DNA of 64,000 nt from Candidimonas nitroreducens (GCF_002209565.1 NZ_NJIH01000004.1:186001-250000), one strand, 5' to 3'; positions 30,466-41,484 are shown, counted from the stretch's first letter. Notes: generated by a model not told the origin, from the letters alone. Numbers and translations: made by a program.

Positions 30466-31944
30466 ATGCAAGAAATCTCCGTCAAGCGGCCGGGCGCAGC
30501 GCCCGCGGCCGCGCAACCGGCCGCGGCCGGCATCGAAAGCGCCCTGGCGGCCCTGGCATCGGCCGGCGCACAGCCCGCGGCACATGCCTCCACCCGCAAG
30601 CTGTTCATCCGCACCTTCGGCTGCCAGATGAACGAGTACGACTCCGAGAAAATGGCCGACGTGCTGCGCGAGGCGCAGGGGCTGGAGCTCACGCAGAACC
30701 CCGAAGAGGCGGACGTGATCCTCTTCAACACCTGTTCCATACGCGAGAAGGCCCAGGAAAAGGTCTTTTCCGACCTGGGCCGGGTACGCCACCTGAAGGA
30801 CAGCAAGCCGGGCCTGGTCATCGGCGTGGGCGGCTGCGTGGCCAGCCAGGAAGGCGCCGAGATCGTGCGCCGCGCCCCCTATGTGGACGTGGTGTTCGGG
30901 CCGCAGACGCTGCATCGCCTGCCCGAACTGATCGCGCGCCGCAAAGAATCGGGCGTATCGCAAGTCGACATCAGCTTTCCGGAAATCGAAAAATTCGACG
31001 CCCTGCCGCCGGCCCGCGTCGACGGCCCCACGGCCTTCGTCTCCATCATGGAAGGCTGCAGCAAGTATTGCAGCTTCTGCGTCGTTCCCTACACCCGCGG
31101 CGCCGAGATCTCGCGCCCCTTCGACGACGTGCTGGTCGAGATCGCCGACCTGGCCGACCAGGGCGTGCGCGAAGTCACGCTGCTGGGGCAGAACGTCAAC
31201 GCCTACCGCGGCGCCATGGGCGACACCGACGAAATCGCCGACTTCGCCATGCTGCTGGAATACGTGCACGAGATCCCCGGCATCGAGCGCATCCGCTACA
31301 CCACCTCGCACCCCAAGGAAATGACCTCGCGCCTGATCGAGGCGCACGGCAAGCTGCCCAAGCTGGTGCCCTTCCTGCACCTGCCGGTGCAGGCCGGCAG
31401 CGACCGCGTGCTGGCGGCCATGAAGCGCGGCTACACCACCCTGGAATTCAAATCCATCGTGCGCCGCCTGCGCGCCGCGCGCCCCGGGCTGAGCCTGTCG
31501 TCCGATTTCATCGTCGGCTTTCCCGGCGAAACCGAGGCAGACTTCGCCCAGACCCTGCGGCTCATCGAAGACGTGGGCTTCGACCAGTCGTTCTCGTTCG
31601 TCTATTCGCGCCGCCCCGGCACGCCCGCGGCCGATCTCGAAGACGACACCAGCAAAGAAGAAAAGCTGGCGCGCCTGCACCGCCTGCAGGCCCTGATCAA
31701 CGAACAGGCCTCGGCCATCGGCGCCGCAATGGTCGGCAGCGTGCAGCGCGTGCTGGTCGAAGGCCATTCGCGGCGCGACCCCGGCGAGCTCATGGGCCGC
31801 ACCGAAAACAACCGCATCATCAACTTCCCCGGCCAGCCGCGGCTCATCGGCAGCATGGCCGACGTGCGCGTGCTGCGCGCCCTGACCAATACGCTCAAGG
31901 GCGAAATCGCCGTGCGCCAATCGGCGCCGGAGGGCAGTCTATGA
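30466..31944 (+). CDS. miaB: tRNA-2-methylthio-N6-isopentenyladenosine37 synthase MiaB
   Basis: A 492-aa radical-SAM methylthiotransferase acting on i6A37 of tRNAs. The N-terminal UPF0004 domain has the second-cluster cysteines in [27 protein letters not shown] and [11 protein letters not shown]. The radical-SAM cluster is [16 protein letters not shown] near residue 200, and a TRAM domain ends the protein. An extra Ala/Pro-rich leader of about 43 residues precedes the first domain; the true start could be internal, but no better-placed SD is seen. Overlaps phoH by 4 nt. Confidence 0.96.
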   Translation: MQEISVKRPGAAPAAAQPAAAGIESALAALASAGAQPAAHASTRKLFIRTFGCQMNEYDSEKMADVLREAQGLELTQNPEEADVILFNTCSIREKAQEKVFSDLGRVRHLKDSKPGLVIGVGGCVASQEGAEIVRRAPYVDVVFGPQTLHRLPELIARRKESGVSQVDISFPEIEKFDALPPARVDGPTAFVSIMEGCSKYCSFCVVPYTRGAEISRPFDDVLVEIADLADQGVREVTLLGQNVNAYRGAMGDTDEIADFAMLLEYVHEIPGIERIRYTTSHPKEMTSRLIEAHGKLPKLVPFLHLPVQAGSDRVLAAMKRGYTTLEFKSIVRRLRAARPGLSLSSDFIVGFPGETEADFAQTLRLIEDVGFDQSFSFVYSRRPGTPAADLEDDTSKEEKLARLHRLQALINEQASAIGAAMVGSVQRVLVEGHSRRDPGELMGRTENNRIINFPGQPRLIGSMADVRVLRALTNTLKGEIAVRQSAPEGSL

Positions 31945-32939
31945 ATCGACCGCCGCGCCGACAGCCCCCCATCATCGCCACGCTCGATGGCGACAACACG
32001 CACCTGGCCAATCTGTGCGGCCCGCTGGACGAAAACCTGCGCCAGATCGCCGACGGCTGGAACGTCAAGCTCAACCGCCGCGGCAACCGCTTCTCGATAG
32101 AAGGCGAGCAGGCCCAGGCCGCGCGCCACGCCCTGGAATGGTTCCACCAGCGCGCCGTGCACAAGATGCTGTCGATCGACGACATCCAGCTCGGCATGGT
32201 CGAGCTTGGCGCCGGCGACCCGCAGGCCCATGCCGGCAACGGCAGCCTGCCCGACCCCATAGATGCCAACGGCGCCATCGTGCTGCGCACCCGCCGCAGC
32301 GACCTGCGCCCGCGCACTCCGCGCCAGCGCGAGTACCTGGACAACATCCTGCGCCACGACATCACCTTCGGCGTCGGCCCGGCCGGCACCGGCAAGACCT
32401 GGCTGGCTGTAGCCTGCGCCATCGACGCCCTGGAGCGCGAAAACGTGCAGCGGCTGGTGCTTACCCGCCCCGCGGTGGAAGCCGGCGAGCGGCTGGGTTT
32501 CCTGCCCGGCGACCTGGTGCAGAAGGTCGACCCGTACCTGCGGCCGCTCTACGACGCGCTGTACGACCTGATGGGCATCGAGCGCGTGCAGCGCCTGTTC
32601 GAAAAACAAACCATAGAAATCGCCCCTCTGGCCTATATGCGCGGGCGCACCCTGAACCATTCCTTCGTCATCCTGGACGAGGCGCAGAACACCACGCCCG
32701 AGCAGATGAAGATGTTCCTTACGCGCATCGGCTTCGGCAGCAAGGCGGTCATCAACGGCGACCCCTCGCAGGTGGATCTGCCGCGCGCGCAGGCCAGCGG
32801 CCTGGTGCATGCCGTCGACGTGCTGGCCTCGGTGCAGGGCATCGCCACCACCCGCTTCACCAGCCGCGACGTGGTGCGCCATCCCCTGGTGGCGCGCATC
32901 GTCGACGCCTACGAACGCGCGGGCGACCATGTCGGTTGA
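31941..32939 (+). CDS. phoH: PhoH-family ATPase (YbeZ)
   Basis: A 332-aa P-loop ATPase of the PhoH/YbeZ type, probably an RNA helicase-like partner of YbeY. Walker A is [17 protein letters not shown] near residue 148, and Walker [11 protein letters not shown] near 243. An N-terminal KH-like region precedes it. The start overlaps the miaB stop (ATGA) and its own stop overlaps ybeY by 11 nt, so the three are translationally coupled. Confidence 0.95.
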   Translation: MNRPPRRQPPIIATLDGDNTHLANLCGPLDENLRQIADGWNVKLNRRGNRFSIEGEQAQAARHALEWFHQRAVHKMLSIDDIQLGMVELGAGDPQAHAGNGSLPDPIDANGAIVLRTRRSDLRPRTPRQREYLDNILRHDITFGVGPAGTGKTWLAVACAIDALERENVQRLVLTRPAVEAGERLGFLPGDLVQKVDPYLRPLYDALYDLMGIERVQRLFEKQTIEIAPLAYMRGRTLNHSFVILDEAQNTTPEQMKMFLTRIGFGSKAVINGDPSQVDLPRAQASGLVHAVDVLASVQGIATTRFTSRDVVRHPLVARIVDAYERAGDHVG

Positions 32940-33399
32940 GCTGAGCCTGTCGGTGCAGTTCGGCACCGGCGCCGCCGAGCTGCCGCGCTGGCGGCTGCGC
33001 CGCTGGATCGAACGCGCGCTGCGCGAGCTGGAGCCCGAACTGGATCCCGCCCTGCTGCGCGCCGCGCTGACCCTGCGCCTGGTCGACGCGCGCGAGGGCC
33101 GGCGCCTGAACCGCGAGTTCCGCCAGCGCGACTACGCCACCAACGTGCTGACCTTCGAATACGGCCTGGCACCCGACGGCACCCTGGCCGGCGACATCGT
33201 GCTGTGCGTGCCGGTGCTGCGCCGCGAGGCCCGCGAGCAGCACAAGCCGCTGCTATCGCACGCCGCCCACCTGGTGCTGCACGGCGTGCTGCACGCGCTG
33301 GGCTACGACCACATCGACCCGGCCGAGGCCGACGCCATGGAAACGCTGGAAACGCGCGTGCTCGGGAAAATGGGCATTCCCGACCCCTACCGTGCCTGA
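32929..33399 (+). CDS. ybeY: Endoribonuclease YbeY
   Basis: A 156-aa zinc-dependent RNase for 16S rRNA 3'-end maturation and ribosome quality control. The metal motif is HLVLHGVLHALGYDH (H-x3-H-x5-H) near residue 118, preceded by TNVLTFEYG and AGDIVLCVPVLRREA. The start lies inside the phoH 3' end. The order phoH-ybeY-corC-lnt is a conserved proteobacterial cluster. Confidence 0.96.
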   Translation: MSVELSLSVQFGTGAAELPRWRLRRWIERALRELEPELDPALLRAALTLRLVDAREGRRLNREFRQRDYATNVLTFEYGLAPDGTLAGDIVLCVPVLRREAREQHKPLLSHAAHLVLHGVLHALGYDHIDPAEADAMETLETRVLGKMGIPDPYRA

Positions 33400-33484
33400 A
33401 TTCCCGCCCGCCACACTCCCGCGCCCACAACCGCAAGCCCAATTTCGGTTATGCTGAAAGGCCCGATGACCCGTCCCGTGGACA

Positions 33485-34366
33485 ATGCTCGACTCCAAAC
33501 CCTCCGACCCTGAACCCCGACCGGCCAAAACGCCATCCAGATCGCTGCTGGCCAGGCTCGCCGCCTTCCTGCGCCCCGAACCCGAAGACCGCGAAGACAT
33601 CAAGGCCGTACTGGAAGCCGCGCACGACCGGCAGGTGCTCGACGGAGAATCCTACGCCATGATCTCGGGCGCGCTCGAGGTGGCCAACCAGACCGTGGCC
33701 GACATCATGGTGCCGCGCTCCAAGATGGACATGCTCGACATCGGCAAGCCGCTGTCCGAGCTGCTGCCCGAAATCATCGAGACCGGCCACTCGCGCTTCC
33801 CCATCTACGAAACCGAGCGCGACAACATCATTGGCATCCTGCTTGCCAAAGACCTGCTGCTGTCGCTGACCAACCCGTCCATAGACCTGCGCTCGCTGGT
33901 GCGCCCGGCGGTCTTCATCCCCGAAACCAAGCGGCTGAACGTGCTGCTGCACGACTTCCGCAGCAGCCGCAACCACCTGGCCATCGTCATCGACGAATAC
34001 GGCGGCACATCCGGCCTGGTCACCATGGAAGACGTGCTCGAACAAATCGTCGGCGACATCGAAGACGAATTCGACGAAGACGCCGAAAAAACCATCTTCC
34101 AGACCGGCAGCAACAGCTGGCGCGTCATGGCCATCACCGAAATCGAAGACTTCAACCGCGCCTTCGGCACCGAACTGCCCGACGACGACTACGACACCAT
34201 CGGCGGCTGGCTGGCCGCCGAACTGGGCCACATACCGCGGCGCGGCGAAAGCATTTCCTTCCAGGGGCTGGACATCACGGTGGTCGGCGCCGACGCCAAG
34301 CGCGCGCTGTGGCTGCACGTGCAGCGCGGCAGCGTCGACCCCAGCCCCGACCACCAGACCGAGTAA
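33485..34366 (+). CDS. corC: CorC/HlyC-family CBS-domain protein (YbeX)
   Basis: A 293-aa cytosolic protein with two CBS domains (IMVPRSKMDMLDIGKP; LRSLVRPAVFIPETKRL) and a C-terminal transporter-associated CorC domain (DDDYDTIGGWLAAELGHIPR). NHLAIVIDEYGGTSGLVTME is the family signature. It is linked to Mg2+/Co2+ efflux and, as YbeX, to ribosome physiology. The spacer of 85 nt from ybeY is the longest in this cluster. lnt follows 3 nt after the stop. Confidence 0.94.
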   Translation: MLDSKPSDPEPRPAKTPSRSLLARLAAFLRPEPEDREDIKAVLEAAHDRQVLDGESYAMISGALEVANQTVADIMVPRSKMDMLDIGKPLSELLPEIIETGHSRFPIYETERDNIIGILLAKDLLLSLTNPSIDLRSLVRPAVFIPETKRLNVLLHDFRSSRNHLAIVIDEYGGTSGLVTMEDVLEQIVGDIEDEFDEDAEKTIFQTGSNSWRVMAITEIEDFNRAFGTELPDDDYDTIGGWLAAELGHIPRRGESISFQGLDITVVGADAKRALWLHVQRGSVDPSPDHQTE

Positions 34367-34369
34367 CTC

Positions 34370-36013
34370 TTGAAACCCCGCCTGCCGCGTATCCTGGGCT
34401 TGCTATTGCTGGGCGCCGTGCACGCCCTGTCGTTCGCCCCCGGCCCATTGCCCTCGTGGTGCCTGCCCTTCGTGCAGATCTTCGCGCTCGCCATACTGGC
34501 GGCCATGGTCTTCGGCAGCAGTACACCGCGGCGCGCCGCGGCGGCCGGCTTCTGCTTCGGCCTGGCCGACTTCTCGGTCGGGCTGTACTGGCTGTACATC
34601 AGCATGCACAGCTACGGCGGCCTGGCCGCGCCGCTGTCCGCCGCCGGCGTGCTGCTGCTGGCCGCGGGCCTGTCCCTGTATACGGCGCTGGCAGCCGCCG
34701 CGTCGCGCTGGCTGTCCGGGCGCCACCTGCACGGCCGCGCCGACTTCCGCTGGCAGTTGCTGATCGCCGCCGTCTGGGCCTCGACCTGGGCCGGCGCCGA
34801 ATGGCTGCGCGGCACGCTCTTCACCGGCTTTCCGTGGCTGAATATCGGCTATGCGCACGTCGAAGGCGTGCTGGCCAGCTGGGCCCCCGTGGTCGGGGTC
34901 TACGGCGTGGCCTGGCTGGCGGCCTTCGCCTCGGGCGCCATCGCGCTCATGGCGCGCTCGCGCAACGGCGCCAACGACGCCTCGGCCGCCGTCGCCCTGG
35001 CGGCCGCCATCATCATCGGCCTGGCCGGTATCCTGCTGAGCCATGTCGTCTGGTTCAAGCAGCACGGCCAGCCCATGATCGTCCGCCTGGTGCAAGGCGC
35101 CGTGCCGCAGTCCGAGAAATTCGACCCGCAGCTCATGCACCAGGGCATCGAGACCTACATGCGGCTCGCCGCCCTGCCGCCCCAGCCCGGCGACGGCGGC
35201 CCCGACCTGATCGTACTGCCCGAAACCGTCATGCCGGTATTCCAGGATCGCATCGCTCCGCAGGTCTGGGAGCAGTGGCTGGACATCGCGCGCACGCGCG
35301 GCGCCGACATACTCATGGGCATCCCGCTGCATAAAAACCTCGATGGCCGCGACCGCTACACCAACAGCGCCATTGTCATCGATCGCTACACACCGCTATC
35401 CACCCTGGGCGCGGGCGCACTGCGCATGCACTACGACAAGCACCACCTGGTGCCCTTCGGCGAATTCGTACCGGCCGGCTTCCACTGGTTCATCGACATG
35501 CTGCAGATCCCGCTGGGCGATTTCAACCGCGGCGCGCCGCGCCAGCCCCTGTTCGTCATCCACGGCCAGAACATCGCCCCCGACATCTGCTACGAAGACC
35601 TGTTCGGCGAAGAAATCATCCGGTCGGTGCGCGACAGCGAACTGCACGGCCCCGGCGCCAACATCCTGATCAACATCAGCAACCTGGCGTGGTTCGGCCA
35701 TTCCTGGGCGTTGCGCCAGCACCTGCAAATCGCCCGCATGCGCGCGCTGGAAACCGCCCGCCCGATGCTCGCCGCCACCAATACCGGCACCACCGCCGCC
35801 ATTGCCCCCGACGGCTCGGTCGGCGCGGCCTTGCCGCCCCTGCGCAAGGGCGTGCTGGACGTGGAAGTGCAAGGCACGACCGGCCTCACCCCCTATGTGC
35901 GCTGGGGCAACGCCCCCGTCCTCATCTGGATCGGCTTGCTGCTGCTGCTTGGGCTGTCGCTGCGGAAATACCAGCCCGGCGGCCCGCAAAGCAGCGTCAC
36001 CGAAGACGAATAA
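34370..36013 (+). CDS. lnt: Apolipoprotein N-acyltransferase
   Basis: A 547-aa inner-membrane enzyme adding the third acyl chain to lipoproteins. Hydrophobic helices fill the N-terminal 230 residues. A periplasmic nitrilase-like domain follows with the Glu-Lys-Cys triad in LIVLPETVMPVF (near 283), YDKHHLVPFGEFVP (near 356) and APDICYEDLFGEE (near 406). One further helix ends the protein. The start is a TTG at 34370, three nt after the corC stop, so coupling rather than a strong ribosome site probably drives translation. Confidence 0.95.
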   Translation: MKPRLPRILGLLLLGAVHALSFAPGPLPSWCLPFVQIFALAILAAMVFGSSTPRRAAAAGFCFGLADFSVGLYWLYISMHSYGGLAAPLSAAGVLLLAAGLSLYTALAAAASRWLSGRHLHGRADFRWQLLIAAVWASTWAGAEWLRGTLFTGFPWLNIGYAHVEGVLASWAPVVGVYGVAWLAAFASGAIALMARSRNGANDASAAVALAAAIIIGLAGILLSHVVWFKQHGQPMIVRLVQGAVPQSEKFDPQLMHQGIETYMRLAALPPQPGDGGPDLIVLPETVMPVFQDRIAPQVWEQWLDIARTRGADILMGIPLHKNLDGRDRYTNSAIVIDRYTPLSTLGAGALRMHYDKHHLVPFGEFVPAGFHWFIDMLQIPLGDFNRGAPRQPLFVIHGQNIAPDICYEDLFGEEIIRSVRDSELHGPGANILINISNLAWFGHSWALRQHLQIARMRALETARPMLAATNTGTTAAIAPDGSVGAALPPLRKGVLDVEVQGTTGLTPYVRWGNAPVLIWIGLLLLLGLSLRKYQPGGPQSSVTEDE

Positions 36014-36032
36014 GGCCGCTGCGAGGTCAGGC

Positions 36033-36941
36033 ATGGACAGCAATCTGAGCCTCCAATCAATGCGGATTTTCCTGGCGGTGCTGGATCACCGCAGCGTCGG
36101 CCTCGCCGCACGATCCCTGCACATGAGCCAATCGGGGCTGAGCACCGCGCTGGCGAAACTGCGCAAGGAACTGGGCGATGCCTTGTTTCTGACCACGGCT
36201 GCCGGGATGCTGCCCACGAGCCGGGCCATGGAACTCGCGGCACCGATGCGGGACGCCGTCAACTGCATAGAGCACAAGATCCTGAGAAGAAGCGTCTTCG
36301 ACCCGTCCACCGAAGCCCGCGAATTCCTGATTGCGCTAACCGATGTCGGCGAAACCCTCTACATGTCGCGCTTGCTGAACGCGGTATCGTCGATCGCGCC
36401 TAATGTTCGCTTCCGCTCGGTTTCCATGCCGCCACTGGAGATGCAGCGCGCGCTATCGGAAGGCAGGGTGGATTTCGCCCTGGGATACTTTCCGGACTTG
36501 CTGGCCAGGGAATTCGTCCGCAGGAAGATCGCGCAGCACACGTTTTCCTGCATCTGCAGCTCCGCCAACACGCGTATCATCGACGGCTTCAATCTGAAGA
36601 AGTATTGCGAGGCGCGTCACGTGGTAATCGAAGCGCCAAGCAGGACGCAAGGTTTGCTGGAACGCTATATAAAGCAGCGCGGCATCGAGCGCCGCATCGT
36701 TCTCACGACGCCGCACGTAATGGGCCTGGCGGAAATTATCTCCAATACCGATATGCTGGCCTCGATTCCAAACGACCTGGCGCAATCGCTGTCCGGCTTC
36801 AAGAATCTGATCCGGCTCGATCTTCCATTCCGGGCGCCGGTGTTCGACTCGCACCTCTACTGGAGCAAGATCGTGCACGACGACCCCGGCGTCCGCTGGC
36901 TGCGTACAACCCTGTTCAAGACCTTCGCCATATCGAAATGA
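36033..36941 (+). CDS. LysR-family transcriptional regulator
   Basis: A 302-aa protein. The N-terminal winged helix-turn-helix spans about residues 8-65 (MRIFLAVLDHRSVGLAARSL, MSQSGLSTALAKLRKELGD). A periplasmic-binding-like effector domain follows, of the NahR/NodD-like type (RVDFALGYFPDL; MGLAEIISNTDMLASIPN). It follows lnt by 19 nt but is probably an independent gene. It lies directly upstream of a dioxygenase and a solute receptor on the same strand and is the obvious candidate regulator of both. The effector is unknown. Confidence 0.9.
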   Translation: MDSNLSLQSMRIFLAVLDHRSVGLAARSLHMSQSGLSTALAKLRKELGDALFLTTAAGMLPTSRAMELAAPMRDAVNCIEHKILRRSVFDPSTEAREFLIALTDVGETLYMSRLLNAVSSIAPNVRFRSVSMPPLEMQRALSEGRVDFALGYFPDLLAREFVRRKIAQHTFSCICSSANTRIIDGFNLKKYCEARHVVIEAPSRTQGLLERYIKQRGIERRIVLTTPHVMGLAEIISNTDMLASIPNDLAQSLSGFKNLIRLDLPFRAPVFDSHLYWSKIVHDDPGVRWLRTTLFKTFAISK

Positions 36942-36967
36942 AATGCGCCTGCCGCACAGGTCATTTC

Positions 36968-37015
36968 ATCGTCATAGAATCGCTATATCAGATTCTCTGA
37001 ATCTTAAATGACGAT
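36968..37015. promoter_or_regulatory. Nested inverted repeats downstream of the LysR gene
   Basis: Inner perfect dyad AGATTCTCTGAATCT at 36990-37004; outer 8-bp arms ATCGTCAT at 36968-36975 and ATGACGAT at 37008-37015. It could be the LysR gene's terminator hairpin or a regulator binding site for the dioxygenase gene, which starts 152 nt downstream. The sequence does not decide between these. Confidence 0.45.
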
Positions 37016-37143
37016 TGCATCGCGCCCTATACTGTCGTCACGCCGGTGATGCACAGTCCTCGCGCATCGAGTTTGCCTCTTCATGTGACATAGGCGAGTG
37101 CTGGCGTACTCGCCCGAGCCGCCGAATCGATGCTCGGAAGTGA

Positions 37144-38079
<936 letters not shown>

Positions 38080-38122
38080 ACAACGACCGCCATCATTCAT
38101 ATACGAACAACATGGAGACACC

Positions 38123-39139
38123 ATGATCCACAAAAAGACTGTCCGCCGCTGGCTCTCCGCGGGGCTACTTGCCGCCTGCTGCGCCGCGCTCGGCGGTACC
38201 GCATTCGCAAGCACCGATTTCCCCCGCAAGCCGGTATCCATCGTCGTGCCGTTCGCCGCGGGCGGCAATCTCGACATGACCGCGCGCATCGTCGCCGACA
38301 AGCTCGGGAGCATCCTGGGCAAGCAGGTGCTCGTTCTCAACCGGCCCGGGGCGGGAACCGCCGTAGGCGTACGCTTCGTCGCGGGTGCGCCCGCCGACGG
38401 ATACACTTTGCTCCTGAGCTCGGGATCGGCCTACGGCTTCATGCACTTGCTCCTTCCGGACTTTGACCTGGGCCTGAAAGACTTCACCCCGATCGCATCG
38501 GTCGCGTCCAATCCCTCGGCGATAGTAGTCAGCACGACAATGAAGGCCAAAACCCTGCAGGAGCTGGTCGAATACGTACAGGCCAACCCTGGCACCGTAA
38601 GCTTTTGCAGCACCGGGGTGAACGGCCTGAATCATCTCCAGCTGGAAATGTTCAAGCGCCTCGTCAAGAAAAAAACGGGTAAAGATTTCCTGGTCACCCA
38701 CGTCCCCTACAACGGGGTCGCCCCCGCCCTTATCGCCGTCCAAAGACATGACGTGCAGGCCTGCATGCTGCCCTACACCTCGCTGCTCAAGACCCTCAAT
38801 GGGAAGTCCTTGCACATCCTCGCGATCCAGCGGAAAGCGCCGATGCCGTCCATCCCCGACGTTCCCACCACCGGCACGCAGGGTTATCCGGAAATGGACG
38901 GAAACGACGCTTTCGAGAATATCGAAGCACCCAAGGGCACGCCCGCTGCCGTCGTAGCCAAACTCGAGGCCGCACTGCGCCAGACGATGCAAGACCCGGT
39001 CGTGCGCCAGAAGCTGCAAAAGCTCGATATCGAACCTATATTCATGAGCAGCCAGGAAACCATGAGCTGGCTCAAGAAAGACGTGGCGAAGTTCAGCGCC
39101 ATTATCGAAGACGCCGGCCTTGCCACGGCTGCCCACTAG
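38123..39139 (+). CDS. Bug-family (tripartite tricarboxylate transporter) extracytoplasmic solute receptor
   Basis: A 338-aa periplasmic binding protein. The signal peptide ends in ALGGTAFAST. The Bug signature FPRKPVSIVVPFAAGGNLDM follows, where the first ligand loop P-F-x-x-G-G-x-x-D is seen, then LNRPGAGTAVGVRFVAGAPA and DGYTLLL. The second binding loop is near FLVTHVPYNGVAPALIA. No TctA/TctB membrane genes are next to it; orphan Bug receptors are typical of Alcaligenaceae. The ligand is unknown but probably matches the neighbouring dioxygenase substrate. Confidence 0.93.
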   Translation: MIHKKTVRRWLSAGLLAACCAALGGTAFASTDFPRKPVSIVVPFAAGGNLDMTARIVADKLGSILGKQVLVLNRPGAGTAVGVRFVAGAPADGYTLLLSSGSAYGFMHLLLPDFDLGLKDFTPIASVASNPSAIVVSTTMKAKTLQELVEYVQANPGTVSFCSTGVNGLNHLQLEMFKRLVKKKTGKDFLVTHVPYNGVAPALIAVQRHDVQACMLPYTSLLKTLNGKSLHILAIQRKAPMPSIPDVPTTGTQGYPEMDGNDAFENIEAPKGTPAAVVAKLEAALRQTMQDPVVRQKLQKLDIEPIFMSSQETMSWLKKDVAKFSAIIEDAGLATAAH

Positions 39140-39157
39140 AGAGCAAATTCGGTGCAA

Positions 39158-39290
39158 ATGTTTACCGAATTTTCACGGCACACTTGATGCCGCGCCTTTA
39201 AAGGCGCGGCGGGTGTAAACATCTGAACCAAAAACGCGCTAAAGCCCAGCAAAAACCTATCAAGGCAGTACTCGCCTGCGCGTTTTTTTT
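39158..39290 (+). terminator. Palindromic region and oligo-T terminator after the Bug gene
   Basis: A perfect 22-bp palindrome (GCCGCGCCTTT and its complement) lies at 39189-39210, flanked by 8-bp inverted arms ATGTTTAC (39158) and GTAAACAT (39215). Further on, AAAACGCGC (39231) pairs with GCGCGTTTT (39278) and ends in a run of eight T (39283-39290), consistent with intrinsic termination of the rightward transcript. The facing gene is convergent. Confidence 0.55.
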
Positions 39291-39367
39291 CACCCTCCAC
39301 CCTGGTACCCTGCCAAGCCCGGGGATCCTGCCTAGGGATCTCCAACGTGTGCAGCGCAGCGGCCCGG

Positions 39368-40597
39368 TCAGGGAGCCCCTACAGTCTCGTCGAGCCAGTC
39401 CATAGCCACCGCTGCCGAATAAGACAGATTACCTGCCTGGCAATGGGCATCGGCCCCCTCGAGGGCGGTGAACAGCCGGGGCGTGCAGAGCCCGCCGACC
39501 GCATCCTGGAAGACCCGCCACTGCCGCAAGGGCTCGGCCCCCTCTCCCTCGCCCACCAGTGCCAGCGACGGACAGCGGATCGCGGCCAATCCGTCCGCGC
39601 TCAGCTTGAAATCCAGAATACGGCGATAGGTCTGGCCGAAGGTCGGCCGGCCGAAGCGCAGCATGAGATTGCGCGCCATCACGCGCGTCTGGGCGTTCAT
39701 CTCCGCCTCGGGAATGTGCTCGAGGTCGGCCACCCCGAAATCGTCCGACTCGGGCAGCGAGGCCGGATCGAATCCGACGAAAGAACTCATGTAGGCGTGC
39801 AGGTCGACAATCGGCGAATTGGCGATCAGCGCCCCGATCCTCGGTTCGTGCGCCGCGATGCGGGACGCGAAATACCCGCCGAAACTGATACCCATCAAGG
39901 CCACGCGGCGCGGATCCATACCAGACTGGGCCAGGGCGTAGTCCGTCGCCTGGCGTCCCACCACTTCGAAGTCCGGCGCGAAATGGCTGGCCGCGTCGAA
40001 GCGCCAGGCATCCATCTGGCCCGGCCCGGTGAACAGCAGCAGATCGTAGCCGCGCTCAAGCGCCGGCCGACCGTAGGCGATATAAGATTCCTCGAGCGTC
40101 CCGTCGAATCCGCTGACGATCATCAATATGCGATTGGCGGGGCCGCGCGCGCCGCGGATGTGGTATGCGGGCAGACGCAATCCCTGATGCGAGAACCAGA
40201 GCTCCACGCACGAGGCCTCGTCCCACTGCATCGCCGACATAAAAGCCTGGCGGCTGGCCAGGCCGTATTCCCGGTGACGGGGATCGTCCACCGGGCAATA
40301 GTATTCCGCCGCACGGTAGCTATTGCAGGCCACCAGGTATTGATCCCGAGCACTGACCGCATGCCCGTTGCGAGCCCGTAGCGCGGCATCCTCGGACTGG
40401 CGCCGGCCCGCCTCGGCGAATTCCTCGATCCACGAAACCGGATCGGCATCGCGGATTCGCGCCGCCGCCGCCAGGCATTCGCCGATCGATGCGCCGCCGT
40501 ATCGCACCGAACCCAGTTGACGCATGAGCTGGTGATCCATTTCAGGGTCGCGGAAACCCTGCACCCGAGTATGTCCGCGTTCCAGCGCATCAACCAT
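39368..40597 (-). CDS. Alpha/beta hydrolase, FrsA/pseudooxynicotine-hydrolase-like
   Basis: A 409-aa protein from the ATG preceded by GGGAGGAGC. An N-terminal helical domain of about 150 residues is followed by an alpha/beta-hydrolase core. The core has IVSGFDGTLEES (oxyanion-side loop), the nucleophile elbow VALMGISFGGYFASR (Ser near 236) and a late His in ALEGADAHCQAGN. The HCQAGN end and long helical N-terminus resemble C-C bond or amide hydrolases of the FrsA/DHPON type. The substrate is unknown. It is convergent with the Bug gene and may belong to the same catabolic module. Confidence 0.82.
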   Translation of the reverse strand: MVDALERGHTRVQGFRDPEMDHQLMRQLGSVRYGGASIGECLAAAARIRDADPVSWIEEFAEAGRRQSEDAALRARNGHAVSARDQYLVACNSYRAAEYYCPVDDPRHREYGLASRQAFMSAMQWDEASCVELWFSHQGLRLPAYHIRGARGPANRILMIVSGFDGTLEESYIAYGRPALERGYDLLLFTGPGQMDAWRFDAASHFAPDFEVVGRQATDYALAQSGMDPRRVALMGISFGGYFASRIAAHEPRIGALIANSPIVDLHAYMSSFVGFDPASLPESDDFGVADLEHIPEAEMNAQTRVMARNLMLRFGRPTFGQTYRRILDFKLSADGLAAIRCPSLALVGEGEGAEPLRQWRVFQDAVGGLCTPRLFTALEGADAHCQAGNLSYSAAVAMDWLDETVGAP

Positions 40598-41147
40598 TGC
40601 TCCTCCCAAGGCCATACCGGCCGGTCGATCATGGGCTTCCACCCTCGCCGCGGCCCGCTCCCGTGCAAGCAGCGCCCGCCTGCGGCTATGACTGTATGCT
40701 ACTTAATTCGATTCCGTCCCCGCAAATCCCACATGTTCAATCTATCGGCTGGCCGTCATCGACCGGTCGAGTCATGAGCTCCAGCCTAAGCAAAGCGGGC
40801 CGCAGCCCTCTGTCGAGCTTGAAGCAAAACTGGACGGCAGGGATACGATCCTCGTACGAACGAACGACTCCCGGAACCAGAAGCGATCCAAGATTTTGTC
40901 GGCACCTCCGAATTCGTCCACACATCCGAATTCGTCTGTACATCCAATTCGTCAGCACCTTCCTGTGGGTCAACTTTCAACCGACGCTGACAACTTCGCA
41001 GCGGCAACGGCCGGGCCCGATAGCTGTGTGGGCCGGCACCGAAGGGGGCAAGACGCTGACGCAGGCCCCCAATTGCGAGTAAGGTAAGTAGTGGAGGCCT
41101 AGATTGCCCGGCACCCCGGCCTGTGCCATCAACGGGAACCAGACATC
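40598..41147. other. Gene-free stretch with a short imperfect tandem repeat
   Basis: 550 bp with no convincing gene. At about 40903-40955 the segment TCCGAATTCGTC occurs twice and a third time as TCCAATTCGTC, with a spacing of 18-20 bp. GC content drops relative to the core genome, marking the edge of the accessory region. Confidence 0.6.
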
Positions 41148-41399
41148 ATGAAGACCCGTCGCTCAGCCCTACAGCCAGTCCTTGTCGCGCTCGCGTGCGC
41201 GTCAATTTCTGCCTGTGCAAATAATCCGCCCCCGCAAGCCGATCTGAACGACCGAACCCCGCCATCTCCCACGACGCAAGGCGCGAATCGCACCCCGAGC
41301 CCTTCGGGCCAGCGCTTGACCATACAGACTGGCGAAGGGGAAAAGCTGGATCTACCCTGGTTCGTTAGAGATACCCAGGATTGGATCAACAGTAAGTAG
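41148..41399 (+). CDS. Small predicted lipoprotein
   Basis: An 83-aa protein with a lipoprotein signal: basic MKTRRSALQP, a hydrophobic VLVALACASIS and lipobox S-I-S-A-C, with the lipidated Cys near residue 24. The mature part is short, Pro/Gln-rich and soluble, ending DLPWFVRDTQDWINSK. Function unknown. Its ribosome site is weak (CGGGAAC). Base composition differs from the core genes to the left. Confidence 0.55.
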   Translation: MKTRRSALQPVLVALACASISACANNPPPQADLNDRTPPSPTTQGANRTPSPSGQRLTIQTGEGEKLDLPWFVRDTQDWINSK

Positions 41400-41484
41400 T
41401 ATTTGGAGGCAGGTAGCCGGCTGAGTCCAACACGAACGATTGGCCATTCTGTCGCTTGAATACGACCTCATTGCAGACCCCATG

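Noticed and set aside
40778-41082. Rightward frames of about 100 aa left of the lipoprotein
   Set aside because: They include the short tandem repeat and lack start signals or recognisable domains.
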